Source of the DNA: Actinomycetes bacterium
GTDB lineage: Bacteria > Actinomycetota > Actinomycetes > Streptosporangiales > Streptosporangiaceae
DNA: 56,389 nt
Assembly (NCBI GenBank): GCA_021792405.1
Contig: JAJYUU010000006.1
Span: 1-56,389 of the forward strand
Reading direction: 5' to 3'
The position numbers and the translations under genes are program-made. How positions within the stretch are numbered: the stretch's first letter is position 1; each line of letters starts with the position of its first letter. Below the pieces are notes generated by a model, which was not told the DNA's origin, made no database searches, and saw only the letters and a list, made by a program, of their open reading frames with translations. Shown here one piece after another: positions 31,153 to 38,997 of this stretch.

Positions 31153-32481
31153 CTAGGTCGCCGATACCGGGCCGGTGTAGACGCTGCGCGGCCGGATCGG
31201 GATGTTGCGCTCGTACTCCTCGAGCGCATGCGCGAGCCAGCCTGCCGTGCGGCCGGTCGCGAAGATCGCTTCCCCCGCGCCGCGGATCATTCCTGCCACT
31301 CCGGCCAGCACGGCGAGAGCGAACTCGATATTGGGCTCCGGCAGAGCACGCCGGCGCGCGTCCTTCGTGACCGCCAGGGCGATCGCCAGTTGCGGCGCGT
31401 CGGGAGCGAACTCGGTAATCAGCCGCAGCAGCAGGTTTGCCCGCGGATCACCGTCCTTGTAGACGAAATGGCCGAAGCCCGGCAGCCGCTCCCCCCGCCG
31501 CAGGACGTCGCCGACGACCCGCGGTGCGTCGGCCGGCGAGCGAGCCGACCCCAGCATCAGCTCGGCACCGAGCGCGGCGCCGCCGTGCAAGGCACCGCCC
31601 ATCGCGCCAAGGCCGGTAGCGACGACCGCGTACGGATCGGCGCGCATCGACGCAGCGACCCTGGCGGCCAGCGTGGATGCGGCTAGCTCGTGGTCAGCGA
31701 CCAGGACCAGGGCCGCGTTCAGCACCCGGACGAGGCCAGCGGGAACCGGTCCGGCGCAGAGCTTCGCCGCGAGCCGGGTGGCGACTCCGGTGCCGTAGGC
31801 CCCGTCCGCCGCCGACCCTGCGCCGTCCGGGCCACTGCTCGTCCGTCCGTCGGGCAGGGCATCGGTCATGCCGGCCACCAGGGCCTTCCCGGCATGGACG
31901 ACAGCAGGGAGATCCAGGTGCAGCCGGAACTGGTCGGTAGCGGCCAGTGCCGGGACGATGACCTGCAGCCGCTCGAGCGGCAGCGTGCCGGCTGGCAGGG
32001 CAGCCTGCGCGGCGCGTCCGGCCGCGAGCGCCGCAGTGGTCGCCTGCCAGTCGCCGCCGGGCCCGGCCGCCAGCCCGTGCTTCCCCGCGCCAGGAACCCC
32101 GCCCTCCCCCGCACCAAGAACCCCGGCCGGCCCCGCTCCAGGGTCGCCGGCCGGCAGCGAACCTGTCCACAGCAGCATTGCCACGTCCTCGAAGCTGCGC
32201 CGCAGCGCCAGGTCCGTCGCGTCGTGGCCGCGGTAGCGCTGCGTGGTGCTGGTGATCTCGGTCAGCGCCGACTCGATGACCAGCTCAGCCAGGCCGCTGC
32301 CGGAACGGCGCGGCCTGGCCTTGCGGGCCAGTTCGTCGACCTCGCCGGCATCGAACATGCTGGCCCGGCCGTCGGCCTCGCGGCGCCGGCTGAGCACCCC
32401 GCGGCTCACATAGGCGTACAGGCTGGCCTGCTTGATGCCCAGCCGCTGCGCGGCTTCGGCCGCGCCGATCCACTCGGTCAC
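31153..32481 (-). CDS. Citrate synthase (CitA-type) with N-terminal MerR-like DNA-binding domain
   Basis: This is a 442-residue protein. Residues ~2-60 form a MerR/excisionase-like helix-turn-helix with wing (WIGAAEAAQRLGIKQASLYA, GRASMFDAGEVDELARKA). The citrate synthase fold follows, with YRGHDATDLALRRSFEDVAM, a His active-site helix VLVADHELAASTLAARVAAS, GFGHFVYKDGDPRANLLL (second His) and EPNIEFALAVLAGVAGM. The third catalytic position, usually Asp (NVDFYSG in classical enzymes), is Glu. A ~25-residue Gly/Pro/Ala insertion (GDPGAGPAGVLGAGEGGVPG) interrupts the large domain. It condenses oxaloacetate with acetyl- or propionyl-CoA. It is divergent from a second citrate synthase; the DNA-binding domain may control that spacer. 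Confidence 0.9.
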   Translation of the reverse strand: MTEWIGAAEAAQRLGIKQASLYAYVSRGVLSRRREADGRASMFDAGEVDELARKARPRRSGSGLAELVIESALTEITSTTQRYRGHDATDLALRRSFEDVAMLLWTGSLPAGDPGAGPAGVLGAGEGGVPGAGKHGLAAGPGGDWQATTAALAAGRAAQAALPAGTLPLERLQVIVPALAATDQFRLHLDLPAVVHAGKALVAGMTDALPDGRTSSGPDGAGSAADGAYGTGVATRLAAKLCAGPVPAGLVRVLNAALVLVADHELAASTLAARVAASMRADPYAVVATGLGAMGGALHGGAALGAELMLGSARSPADAPRVVGDVLRRGERLPGFGHFVYKDGDPRANLLLRLITEFAPDAPQLAIALAVTKDARRRALPEPNIEFALAVLAGVAGMIRGAGEAIFATGRTAGWLAHALEEYERNIPIRPRSVYTGPVSAT

Positions 32482-32538
32482 CGGCGTTCACCCCTGTCGT
32501 GCCGACCTCCGGTCAGGCAGCGGCCGTCAATCGGTACG

Positions 32539-32585
32539 TTGATTTCAATCAATATTGACGCGGTCATGCAGTGGTGACCAATATT
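32539..32585. promoter_or_regulatory. AT-rich palindrome cluster between divergent citrate synthases
   Basis: Overlapping dyads: TTGATT-TC-AATCAA (32539-32552), TCAATATTGA (32549-32558), GGTCA-N8-TGACC (32562-32579), and AATATT at both 32551 and 32580. The segment is far more AT-rich than its surroundings and lies 58-104 bases from the start of the minus gene. A promoter/operator for both genes is likely. Confidence 0.6.
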
Positions 32586-32622
32586 AGAGCGGCTCCCGTT
32601 CGCCCGCCTAAGGAGTAGCAGC

Positions 32623-33807
32623 ATGAGTGCCGCGTCAGCAGATGTCGCTAACGCGCCCTATGAGGCGCCCGCCGGGCTGGCCGGAGTGTCGGTCGCCCGG
32701 ACCGAAGTATCCGACGTGCTTGGCCGGCAGGGCTTCTACCACTACCGGGGCTACAACGCCGTGGACATCGCCCGTCGCGGCCGGGTGGAGGATGCCTGGC
32801 ATCTGCTGCTGCGCGGCGACCTGCCCACCCCGCAGCAGCGGGCGGACTTCGCCAGGGAAACAGCAGAACTGCGTGACCTGCCTGCCGGAGTCAGTGAGCT
32901 GCTGCCGGCGATAGCCCGGCTGAGCCCGCCAGGCTCGCTCGCGTCGCTGCGCACCGCGATCTCCGTCGCCGCCCAGGCCATCGGCTGCAAGCCGTGGACC
33001 GATCAGAGTGAGGCCGAGACAGCCGAGCAGGCACTGCGCTTGTCGGCGATCATGCCGGTGCTGGCTGCTCAGCTGTTCCGGCTGGCCAGCGGGCAGCAGC
33101 CGGTACAGCCGCGGGCCGATCTCGGCTACAGCGAGAACTACCTCTACATGATCACCGGCGCGGTGCCCGCCGACCGGGCCAGGTACGCCGTCGAGCGGTA
33201 CCTGATGCTGACCATCGACCATGGCTTCAACAACTCCACCTTCACCTCGCGGGTCATCGCATCCTCGGGAGCTGACCTGGGCGCCGTCGTGACCGGCGCG
33301 CTCGGGGCGCTGTCCGGCCCGTTCCACGGCGGGGCTCCGGCGCGGGTATTCGACATGCTGGACGCCATCGGCACCCCGGACAACGCCGAGTCATGGCTGC
33401 GGCACGCCATCGAGCACGGCGACAAGCTGATGGGCTTCGGCCACCGGATCTACAAGACCATCGATCCCCGCTCGGCACTGCTGCACGAAGTGGCCAGGGA
33501 ACTGCACAGCGAGCGCGTCGCGTTCTCCGAGGTCGTGGAGAAGACCGCGGTCCAGCTGCTCGCCGAGCTCAAGCCCGGCCGTGAGCTGTACGCGAACGTC
33601 GAGTTCTACGCCGGCGTCGTGCTCGAGGCGGCCGGGCTGCCGCGCGAGATGTTTACCGCGACCTTTGCGTGCAGCCGGATCATCGGCTGGATGGCGAACG
33701 CGGCGGAGCAGATCAGCGACAACCGGATCTTCCGGCCGCTGGCGAACTACCAGGGACCGACGGCGCCGCGGGAGTTCCCGGAGTTCTGGCGGCCAACCGA
33801 GCCCTGA
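32623..33807 (+). CDS. Citrate synthase / 2-methylcitrate synthase (CitA-type)
   Basis: A 394-residue enzyme without a DNA-binding domain. GFYHYRGYNAVDIARRGRVE, LTIDHGFNNSTFTSRVIASS (active-site His), MGFGHRIYKTIDPRSALL (second His) and NVEFYAGVVLEAAGLP (Glu in the usual catalytic Asp position) follow the family order. The C-terminal FACSRIIGWMANAAEQISDN and YQGP are typical of prokaryotic citrate/methylcitrate synthases. AAGGAG precedes the ATG. Whether acetyl-CoA or propionyl-CoA is preferred cannot be told. No prpB/prpD genes are adjacent, so a TCA-cycle or supplementary role is more likely than a dedicated methylcitrate cycle. Confidence 0.93.
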   Translation: MSAASADVANAPYEAPAGLAGVSVARTEVSDVLGRQGFYHYRGYNAVDIARRGRVEDAWHLLLRGDLPTPQQRADFARETAELRDLPAGVSELLPAIARLSPPGSLASLRTAISVAAQAIGCKPWTDQSEAETAEQALRLSAIMPVLAAQLFRLASGQQPVQPRADLGYSENYLYMITGAVPADRARYAVERYLMLTIDHGFNNSTFTSRVIASSGADLGAVVTGALGALSGPFHGGAPARVFDMLDAIGTPDNAESWLRHAIEHGDKLMGFGHRIYKTIDPRSALLHEVARELHSERVAFSEVVEKTAVQLLAELKPGRELYANVEFYAGVVLEAAGLPREMFTATFACSRIIGWMANAAEQISDNRIFRPLANYQGPTAPREFPEFWRPTEP

Positions 33808-33923
33808 CGCCACCACCAGGGCGGGAACGGGCCCTGCCCAGCCGGCCGCTTGCGCACCTGGCCGGTTGCGGCGGCAGCGCCGGGACGATACGGCACTACG
33901 GCCTACTTGATACGGTTAGCCAT

Positions 33924-34166
33924 ATGAAGACCACCGTCGAGCTGCCCGACGAACTCGTCCGCGAGGCCCAGGAGATTGCCAGGGCCGAGGGGACGACGAT
34001 GAGATCTGTGCTCGAGGAAGGACTGCGAGCCGTGATCGCCCGGCGTCGCCGCAGTCAGGGGTACGTCATGCGGGATGCCAGCGTGGACGGACGCGGGCTG
34101 CGCCCCGAACTCGCGGCCACCGGCTGGGCCGCGATCAGGGAGCTCAGCTACGGAGACCGGCTGTGA
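33924..34166 (+). CDS. VapB-type antitoxin
   Basis: An 80-residue protein starting MKTTVELPDELVREAQEIAR, a ribbon-helix-helix-type VapB with the following EGTTMRSVLEEGLRAVIARR helix pair. The C-terminal tail (YVMRDASVDGRGLRPELAAT) and the WAAIRELSYGDRL end are common in the VapB partners of this PIN subgroup. The ATG at 33924 is the natural start; the longer in-frame opening at 33669 is read-through of non-coding sequence. It overlaps the toxin by 4 bases (GTGA). Confidence 0.88.
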   Translation: MKTTVELPDELVREAQEIARAEGTTMRSVLEEGLRAVIARRRRSQGYVMRDASVDGRGLRPELAATGWAAIRELSYGDRL

Positions 34167-34594
34167 TCGCGGTGGACACGAACCTCCTGGTCTACGCGCA
34201 CCGGCGCGACTCGCCCTTCCACGAGGCGGCTGCCGCGGCGATTCGCGAGCTAGCGGAAAGCCCGGCACCGTGGGCACTGCCCTGGCCGTGCGTGCACGAG
34301 TTCTACTCGATTACCACGCATCCGCGCATCTACGACCCCCCAAGTAGCCCGGGCGAAGCTATCAGCCAGATCGCCGCGTGGCTCGAATCGCCCTCTGTGG
34401 TGGCGCTGAGCGAGGGCAGCAACTATTGGCAGGCGCTGAGTTCGTTGCTGGCGAGCGCCAAGGTCACCGGCCCGCTCGTACACGACGCTAGGATCGCGGC
34501 ATTGTGCCTGAACCAGGGCGTCAGGGAACTATGGAGCGCCGATCGCGACTTCAGCCGATTCCCGCAGATCAAGGTGACGAACCCGCTGGTGTGA
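34163..34594 (+). CDS. VapC-type PIN-domain ribonuclease toxin
   Basis: A 143-residue PIN domain with GTG start inside the antitoxin stop. Asp5 (AVDTNLLVYA), Glu46 (PCVHEFYSI), Asp108 (LVHDARIAALC) and Asp127 (WSADRDFSRFP) form the acidic site. VDTNLLVYAHRRDSP, LPWPCVHEFYSITTHPRIY and HDARIAALCLNQGV are typical of a VapC subgroup with this VapB. It appears intact. An 11-base-pair palindrome overlaps its stop codon. Confidence 0.92.
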   Translation: MIAVDTNLLVYAHRRDSPFHEAAAAAIRELAESPAPWALPWPCVHEFYSITTHPRIYDPPSSPGEAISQIAAWLESPSVVALSEGSNYWQALSSLLASAKVTGPLVHDARIAALCLNQGVRELWSADRDFSRFPQIKVTNPLV

Positions 34595-34604
34595 CACCAG
34601 CGGG
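34582..34604 (+). terminator. Perfect 11-bp palindrome overlapping the vapC stop
   Basis: CCCGCTGGTGT, one base, ACACCAGCGGG. The hairpin includes the stop codon at 34592-34594, and is a likely terminator or 3' mRNA stabiliser for the TA operon. Confidence 0.6.
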
Positions 34605-34638
34605 CGGCCGGGACCGGCCCGACGGCCAGCCGGATGCG

Positions 34639-34830
34639 CTAGCCGCCGAGCTGCTTGCGTTCGCGAGCCCGGCGCAGCCTGCGCCGCTGCTCGGGCGACA
34701 GCATGCGGTAGGCGATGACCGGGATGGCGATCGCGGCCGCTATCACCGCGATGGCGAGCCACGGATTGACGATGAACAAGATCAGCCCGATCACGACCCC
34801 AATGAGGCCATACCTGAAATGTGGTGCCAT
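34639..34830 (-). CDS. Small membrane protein of unknown function
   Basis: A 63-residue protein: MAPHFRYGLIGVVIGLILFI followed by VNPWLAIAVIAAAIAIPVIA gives two transmembrane helices, then a very basic tail (LSPEQRRRLRRARERKQLGG). The ATG at 34830 is preceded by GGGAGGGAG. Longer upstream in-frame sequence reads as non-coding. The pattern (two helices plus Arg-rich cytoplasmic tail) is common among actinobacterial small membrane proteins; I do not know a function. Confidence 0.6.
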   Translation of the reverse strand: MAPHFRYGLIGVVIGLILFIVNPWLAIAVIAAAIAIPVIAYRMLSPEQRRRLRRARERKQLGG

Positions 34831-35032
34831 GCCGGACTCCCTCCGGGAACTTCGTTCCCTGTTACCTGAACTACCCAGCCCGGTCTGTAGTTCCCCGCCG
34901 GGACAGCAGCGCCCGCGATCGCAGCGACCATGGCGGCCCGCGTACCCTGCCCGGCGGCCGGCCAGCCGGGCAGGTTCGTACGTACCGCCTTGATGGTAAT
35001 TGATGACATCCATGACGCCTTTGCTGCCCGCC

Positions 35033-35076
35033 TGAGCCGGGGCCTCCGGTTGAGCCGGGGCCTCCGGTTGAGCCGG
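35033..35076. repeat. 18-base tandem repeat, two and a half units
   Basis: TGAGCCGGGGCCTCCGGT occurs at 35033-35050 and 35051-35068, with a partial third copy, just beyond the stop of the membrane-protein gene at 35097. Confidence 0.9.
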
Positions 35077-35096
35077 ATCACGGCGAGCGGAGTCTG

Positions 35097-35540
35097 TCAG
35101 TCCGCTGAGTGCGGCGGCGAGGAGTAACGCGCAACCGTGACCGCGATGATCAACGGGACGTCCGCGGCGAACATGACCAGCAGCACCAGCAACACGGCCA
35201 GCGGGGCGCCGCGGACATGATCACGGATGAAGGCGAAAGCGATCATGCCCGCCGAGATGACGTAGGCAAGCCCGGCCCAGCTGAGCACGACGAAGAAGCG
35301 GTTCCACGCGAACTCCCGGAGCCGGCTCACCATCAGCGCGCTGGCCAGCAGAAGCACCGCGGCAACAACCGCGATCGTGATAGGCGCGGCCAGCGGCGGC
35401 CTGCGGGGCGCGTAAGACGCCATGATGATCCCGCCGACGACCACGAAAGCGAGCGAGACGATGGCAAACTCCGCGGCCGGCGGGAACCGCCGGGTCGCAG
35501 TGGCGGCCGCGCTGGTCGCCGGCGCATGCTGCGAGGTCAC
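35097..35540 (-). CDS. Hypothetical integral membrane protein
   Basis: A 147-residue protein with GTG start at 35540 overlapping the upstream stop (GTGA). It has four predicted helices: FAIVSLAFVVVGGIIMASYA, APITIAVVAAVLLLASALMV, FFVVLSWAGLAYVISAGMIA and APLAVLLVLLVMFAADVPLI. The N-terminal ~25 residues are Ala/Thr-rich. I do not recognise the family. Coupling to the next membrane protein suggests a two-component membrane complex. Confidence 0.7.
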   Translation of the reverse strand: MTSQHAPATSAAATATRRFPPAAEFAIVSLAFVVVGGIIMASYAPRRPPLAAPITIAVVAAVLLLASALMVSRLREFAWNRFFVVLSWAGLAYVISAGMIAFAFIRDHVRGAPLAVLLVLLVMFAADVPLIIAVTVARYSSPPHSAD

Positions 35541-36145
35541 TGCGTTGCCACCCTGGTCATGATGATCAGGGTGGCAACCTGCATCAGGCCGGTGATACCG
35601 GCCGTGTAGACGAACCGCCGCATCAGCTTCGCGATGACCAGGCCGTCGGGCTGCGACTTGCGCATCTCGAACAGCACCGCGATATTGGCTGGCTCCAGCA
35701 CGCCGAGCGCTACTACGGCCATCACGCCGACGACGCAATACGAGACGATCAGCCAGGAATGATTCGGGCTGGACGGCGCCAGGTTTCCCTTGAGCAATGC
35801 GAGCTGAAAGCCTGCCGCCAGGGTCATCAGCACCACCGTTGGCATGATCAGCACCATCTTCGGCATGAACCGGGCGGTGAACTCTGCCCGCGCCGGCAGG
35901 GAGAGCCTGCCCAGGATTGGCCCTACCACCAGTCCGACAAACAAGTCGATGGCCGTCCACAGCGCGCCGCCGGCCACATGGCAGAAGGTGAGCGCCCACA
36001 GCCAGTTGCCGGCCACCGCCGCGATCACGAAGATCACGATCGCTGCCACAACGGGCAGCCCTTTGACGGGAACTACCTGGATCTGGCTCCTCGCCGACGG
36101 GACTGAGGGGACCAGCCCGGCCCGTTCCTGCCCGACGTCCGTCAT
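35537..36145 (-). CDS. Integral membrane protein, DUF2269-like
   Basis: A 202-residue protein with about five helices: GLPVVAAIVIFVIAAVAGNW, the segment ALTFCHVAGGALWTAIDLFV, then MVLIMPTVVLMTLAAGFQLA, LIVSYCVVGVMAVVALGVLE and ITGLMQVATLIIM. A His-x-x-x-G-x-L-W motif in helix 2 and the R-F-x-x-K-x-x-x-x-x-P-x loop resemble DUF2269/COG5528-type predicted membrane proteins. The assignment is tentative. It is first in a two-gene coupled unit on the minus strand; a 16-base repeat array lies just upstream of the start. Confidence 0.65.
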   Translation of the reverse strand: MTDVGQERAGLVPSVPSARSQIQVVPVKGLPVVAAIVIFVIAAVAGNWLWALTFCHVAGGALWTAIDLFVGLVVGPILGRLSLPARAEFTARFMPKMVLIMPTVVLMTLAAGFQLALLKGNLAPSSPNHSWLIVSYCVVGVMAVVALGVLEPANIAVLFEMRKSQPDGLVIAKLMRRFVYTAGITGLMQVATLIIMTRVATQ

Positions 36146-36160
36146 GAGACCTTCCCCTCA

Positions 36161-36208
36161 GCCGCGGCGGCATCAGGCCGCGGCGGCATCAGGCCGCGGC
36201 TGCACCAG
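36161..36208. repeat. 16-base tandem repeat upstream of the membrane-protein pair
   Basis: GCCGCGGCGGCATCAG at 36161 and 36177 is followed by a diverged copy GCCGCGGCTGCACCAG at 36193 and a fourth degenerate copy ending near 36223. It lies 16 bases before the ATG at 36145, so it overlaps the leader. Confidence 0.85.
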
Positions 36209-36337
36209 GCGCAGCGGCATCAGGCTACCGAGATTGCCGGGGCTGTGCCAGAACCCTGACCGGGCCCCGGTTCGCCAGGGCCCGGTCCGGCCGGGCCGTC
36301 GCGGCGAGCCTGGCAGTTCCGGGTCATCGGCCTGATA

Positions 36338-36922
36338 GTGGATGATGACCACATGATGCTCTCCCTGCCCATCCAGGACGAGGCCAACGAGCTGCTGACC
36401 CGCAATCCGCTCGCGCTCTTGATCGCCATGATGCTTGATCAGCAGGTGCCGCTGGAGAAGGCGTTCAGCTCGCCGTACGAGCTGGCCAAGCGGCTCGGCC
36501 ACGAGCCGACGGCGGCCGAGCTGGCCGAATACGACCCGGCGGCGCTGGCCGCGGTCTTCGCCGAGCGGCCAGCCCTGCACCGCTTCCCCAAGGCCATGGC
36601 AGCCAGAGCGCAGGACCTGGCCAGGCTGATCGCGGATCGCTATGACGGCGACGCCGCCGCCATCTGGACCTCTGCCGCCTCCGGGAAGGAACTCGTGGCC
36701 AGGCTCGCTGAGCTGCCGGGCTTCGGCGGCTACAAGGCGCAGATCTTCGCTGCTTTGCTGGGCAAGCAGTTCGGCGTCCGCCCGGACGGCTGGCGCGAGG
36801 CGGCCGGCCACTTCGGTGAGGATGGCTCGCACTACTCGGTGGCCGACATCACCGACGAGGCGTCGCTCGCCGCCGTCCGTGCCTACAAGAAAGAGCGCAA
36901 GACCGCTGCCAAGGCCGGCTGA
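36338..36922 (+). CDS. HhH-GPD-type base-excision repair protein, actinobacterial branch
   Basis: A 194-residue protein related to endonuclease III/AlkA-type glycosylases. LLIAMMLDQQVPLEKAFSSP is the start of the HhH-GPD fold and LAELPGFGGYKAQIFAALLG is the helix-hairpin-helix. The catalytic Asp expected ~20 residues after the hairpin is not evident; the segment reads GVRPDGWREAAGHFG. The gene lacks the C-terminal Fe-S cysteines. It is therefore a divergent member that may bind or excise an unusual lesion. ATG choice 36338 or 36353 (MMLSLPIQDEA) is open. Confidence 0.85.
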   Translation: MDDDHMMLSLPIQDEANELLTRNPLALLIAMMLDQQVPLEKAFSSPYELAKRLGHEPTAAELAEYDPAALAAVFAERPALHRFPKAMAARAQDLARLIADRYDGDAAAIWTSAASGKELVARLAELPGFGGYKAQIFAALLGKQFGVRPDGWREAAGHFGEDGSHYSVADITDEASLAAVRAYKKERKTAAKAG

Positions 36923-37065
36923 GCGACCGGAGCTTCGGTTCACCGTCGCCGCGGCATCTCGCCCAACCGCGACCCGGCAGTTAGCCGCGGGCGACCACGG
37001 CCAGGCGTTCGCAGCCCCGCTGCCCAGTCCGCTCTCGAGTCCGGCCGGGCGGCGGCGTCAGTGGT

Positions 37066-38367
37066 ATGCGCGATGATGTGGCTGTGATCGAGGCGGCGAG
37101 GCAGGCGGTGCAGCGGCTTGCCGATCTCGTCGCGCCACCGCGGCTCGGCCGCAGTTTCCGCTGGCTGCTGGCTTCGTCCTGGGTGACGAACCTGGGTGAC
37201 GGGATCACGCTGGCGGCCGGCCCGCTGCTGGTGGCATCGCAGACGCGCAGCCCTTTGATAGTGGCGATGGCTGCGTTCGCGCTGCGGCTGCCCTGGCTGT
37301 TGTTCGGCCTGTACGCCGGCGTGGTCGCCGACCGGCTCAACCGGCGCGCCATCGTGATCGTGACCGGCCTGGCGCGGCTGGCGATCCTGATGCTGCTGGT
37401 GTCGTCGATCCTGACGCACCGCGTGGACATCGCGGTGGTCCTGGCCGCCCTGTTCGTGTTCGGAGTCATCGAGACCTTCGGCGACACGACCTCCACCACG
37501 CTGCTGCCGATGCTGGTCGACAAGCCCGATCTGGGCATCGCGAACTCACGTGCGCTCACCGGCGTGATCGTGTGGAACCATCTCGCCGGGCCGCCGGTCG
37601 GCGCCGCGCTGTTCGCCGCCGGGATGGCGCTGCCCTTCGTCAGCGAGAGCGTGTGCGTGCTCGCTGGCGTGCTGCTGATCTCGCGAGTGCGGCTGCCGGC
37701 GCGCATCGGTCCTGGCCAGCACGGCCGGGTCCGCGACGACATCAGCGAGGGCTGGCGCTGGCTGTGGCAGCACGCCGCGATTCGGACGCTGGCGATCACG
37801 ATTTTCACCTTCAACGTCACCTTCGGCGCCGCCTGGTCGGTGCTGGTGCTGTACGCGCGCGAGCGGCTGGGCATGGGCGCACTCGGCTTCGGGCTGATCA
37901 CCACGGCGATGGCGGTGGGCGGCCTGCTGGGCAGCGTGTCCTACGGATGGCTGGAACGGCACCTGCCACTGGGCGTCATCATGCGCGGCGGGCTGATCAT
38001 CGAGACGCTGACCCACCTTGCGCTCGCGCTCACCCGCTGGCCCTGGTTCGCGCTGACCGTCTTCGTGATCTTCGGTGCGCACGCGTTCATCTGGGGAACG
38101 ACATCGACAAGCGTGCGGCAGCGAGCCGTGCCCGCGCAGTTCCAGGGCCGCGTCGGCAGCGTCTACCTCACCGGCGTCGTCGGCGGCATCGTGATCGGGT
38201 CGGTGCTGGGCGGGCTGGTCGCCTCAGCGTGGGGCATCACCGCGCCGTTCTGGTTCGCCTTCGCCGGGTCGGCCGTGCTCCTCGGCGTACTCTGGCGGTC
38301 GCTGCTGAACATCGCGCACGCCGACGAGCACGCCCGAGCCGGCGTTCCCGCGACCGCGATCCGGTAA
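37066..38367 (+). CDS. MFS transporter, EntS-like group
   Basis: A 433-residue permease with 12 predicted helices. GRSFRWLLASSWVTNLGDGI opens helix 1, and YAGVVADRLNRRAIVIV is the conserved loop between helices 2 and 3 (G-x-x-x-D-R-x-x-R-R). VPAQFQGRVGSVYLTGVVGG is typical of MFS exporters of the EntS/MFS_3 type. The cargo is unknown. The ATG at 37066 gives a 25-residue cytoplasmic lead; a GTG a few codons later is also possible. The MBL-hydrolase gene begins 12 bases after its stop. Confidence 0.9.
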   Translation: MRDDVAVIEAARQAVQRLADLVAPPRLGRSFRWLLASSWVTNLGDGITLAAGPLLVASQTRSPLIVAMAAFALRLPWLLFGLYAGVVADRLNRRAIVIVTGLARLAILMLLVSSILTHRVDIAVVLAALFVFGVIETFGDTTSTTLLPMLVDKPDLGIANSRALTGVIVWNHLAGPPVGAALFAAGMALPFVSESVCVLAGVLLISRVRLPARIGPGQHGRVRDDISEGWRWLWQHAAIRTLAITIFTFNVTFGAAWSVLVLYARERLGMGALGFGLITTAMAVGGLLGSVSYGWLERHLPLGVIMRGGLIIETLTHLALALTRWPWFALTVFVIFGAHAFIWGTTSTSVRQRAVPAQFQGRVGSVYLTGVVGGIVIGSVLGGLVASAWGITAPFWFAFAGSAVLLGVLWRSLLNIAHADEHARAGVPATAIR

Positions 38368-38378
38368 GGTCGGCGGTT

Positions 38379-38981
38379 ATGCGCGACATCAGGCTCCCGC
38401 CCACCGGATCTGCGACCGTGCACGTCATTTCCGCGGGCTATGCCCGCGAGGAGTCCGACGGCGAGCGCGTCGCCAGCACCGTCACCCTCATTCAGGACGG
38501 GAACGCCGCCATCGTCGTCGATCCGGGTATGGTCGCATCCCGGCAGGCCCTGCTGGCCGCGCTGGCCGGGCACGGGCTCGCGCCGGAAGCCGTGACCGAT
38601 ATCGTGTTCAGCCACCACCATCCCGACCACACGGTGAACGCCGCGCTCTTCACGGCGGCCCGGATCCATGATCACTGGGCCATCTACGATGGCGACCTGT
38701 GGATCAGCCGGGAAGCCGAGGGCTACCAGCTGAGCCCGTCGGTCACGCTGATGGCCACGCCCGGCCACACGCCGGAAGACATCACGACACTCGCGGCGAC
38801 ACCCGACGGCGTGCATGCATGCACGCACGCCTGGTGGGCATCGGACGGGCCCGCGCAGGACCCGTTCGCCCCGGACGCCTCGGTGCTGTCGGCCAGTCGC
38901 GCCCGCATCCTGGCCGTGGCCACGGTGATAATTCCGGGGCACGGGCCCGCCTTCCGGCCCGGCGAGACCACGCCCCGCTAG
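38379..38981 (+). CDS. MBL-fold metallo-hydrolase (MBLAC1-like)
   Basis: A 200-residue metallo-beta-lactamase-fold protein. IVFSHHHPDHTVNAALF contains the H-x-H-x-D-H zinc motif, MATPGHTPEDITTLA the third zinc His, and IIPGHGPAFRPGE the final His. Small size and the HVISAGY start fit the MBLAC1-like group of hydrolases rather than beta-lactamases. The ATG at 38379 follows TAAGG; longer in-frame sequence upstream belongs to the MFS gene in another frame. It is probably co-transcribed with the MFS gene. Confidence 0.88.
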   Translation: MRDIRLPPTGSATVHVISAGYAREESDGERVASTVTLIQDGNAAIVVDPGMVASRQALLAALAGHGLAPEAVTDIVFSHHHPDHTVNAALFTAARIHDHWAIYDGDLWISREAEGYQLSPSVTLMATPGHTPEDITTLAATPDGVHACTHAWWASDGPAQDPFAPDASVLSASRARILAVATVIIPGHGPAFRPGETTPR

Positions 38982-38997
38982 CTCACCGTGGGTGCGC

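Noticed and set aside
33669-33923. N-terminal extension of the third VapB
   Set aside because: The extension is out-of-frame read-through over the citrate synthase end; the conserved KTTVELPDEL strand begins right at the ATG at 33924.
35097-36173. Single 358-codon minus-strand frame across the two membrane-protein genes
   Set aside because: In its first two-thirds it reads the wrong frame of the DUF2269-like gene; only the part from GTG 35540 onward is real.
37572-38378. Upstream in-frame extension of the MBL hydrolase
   Set aside because: It overlaps the MFS gene out of frame; the real start is the ATG at 38379 where family similarity begins.
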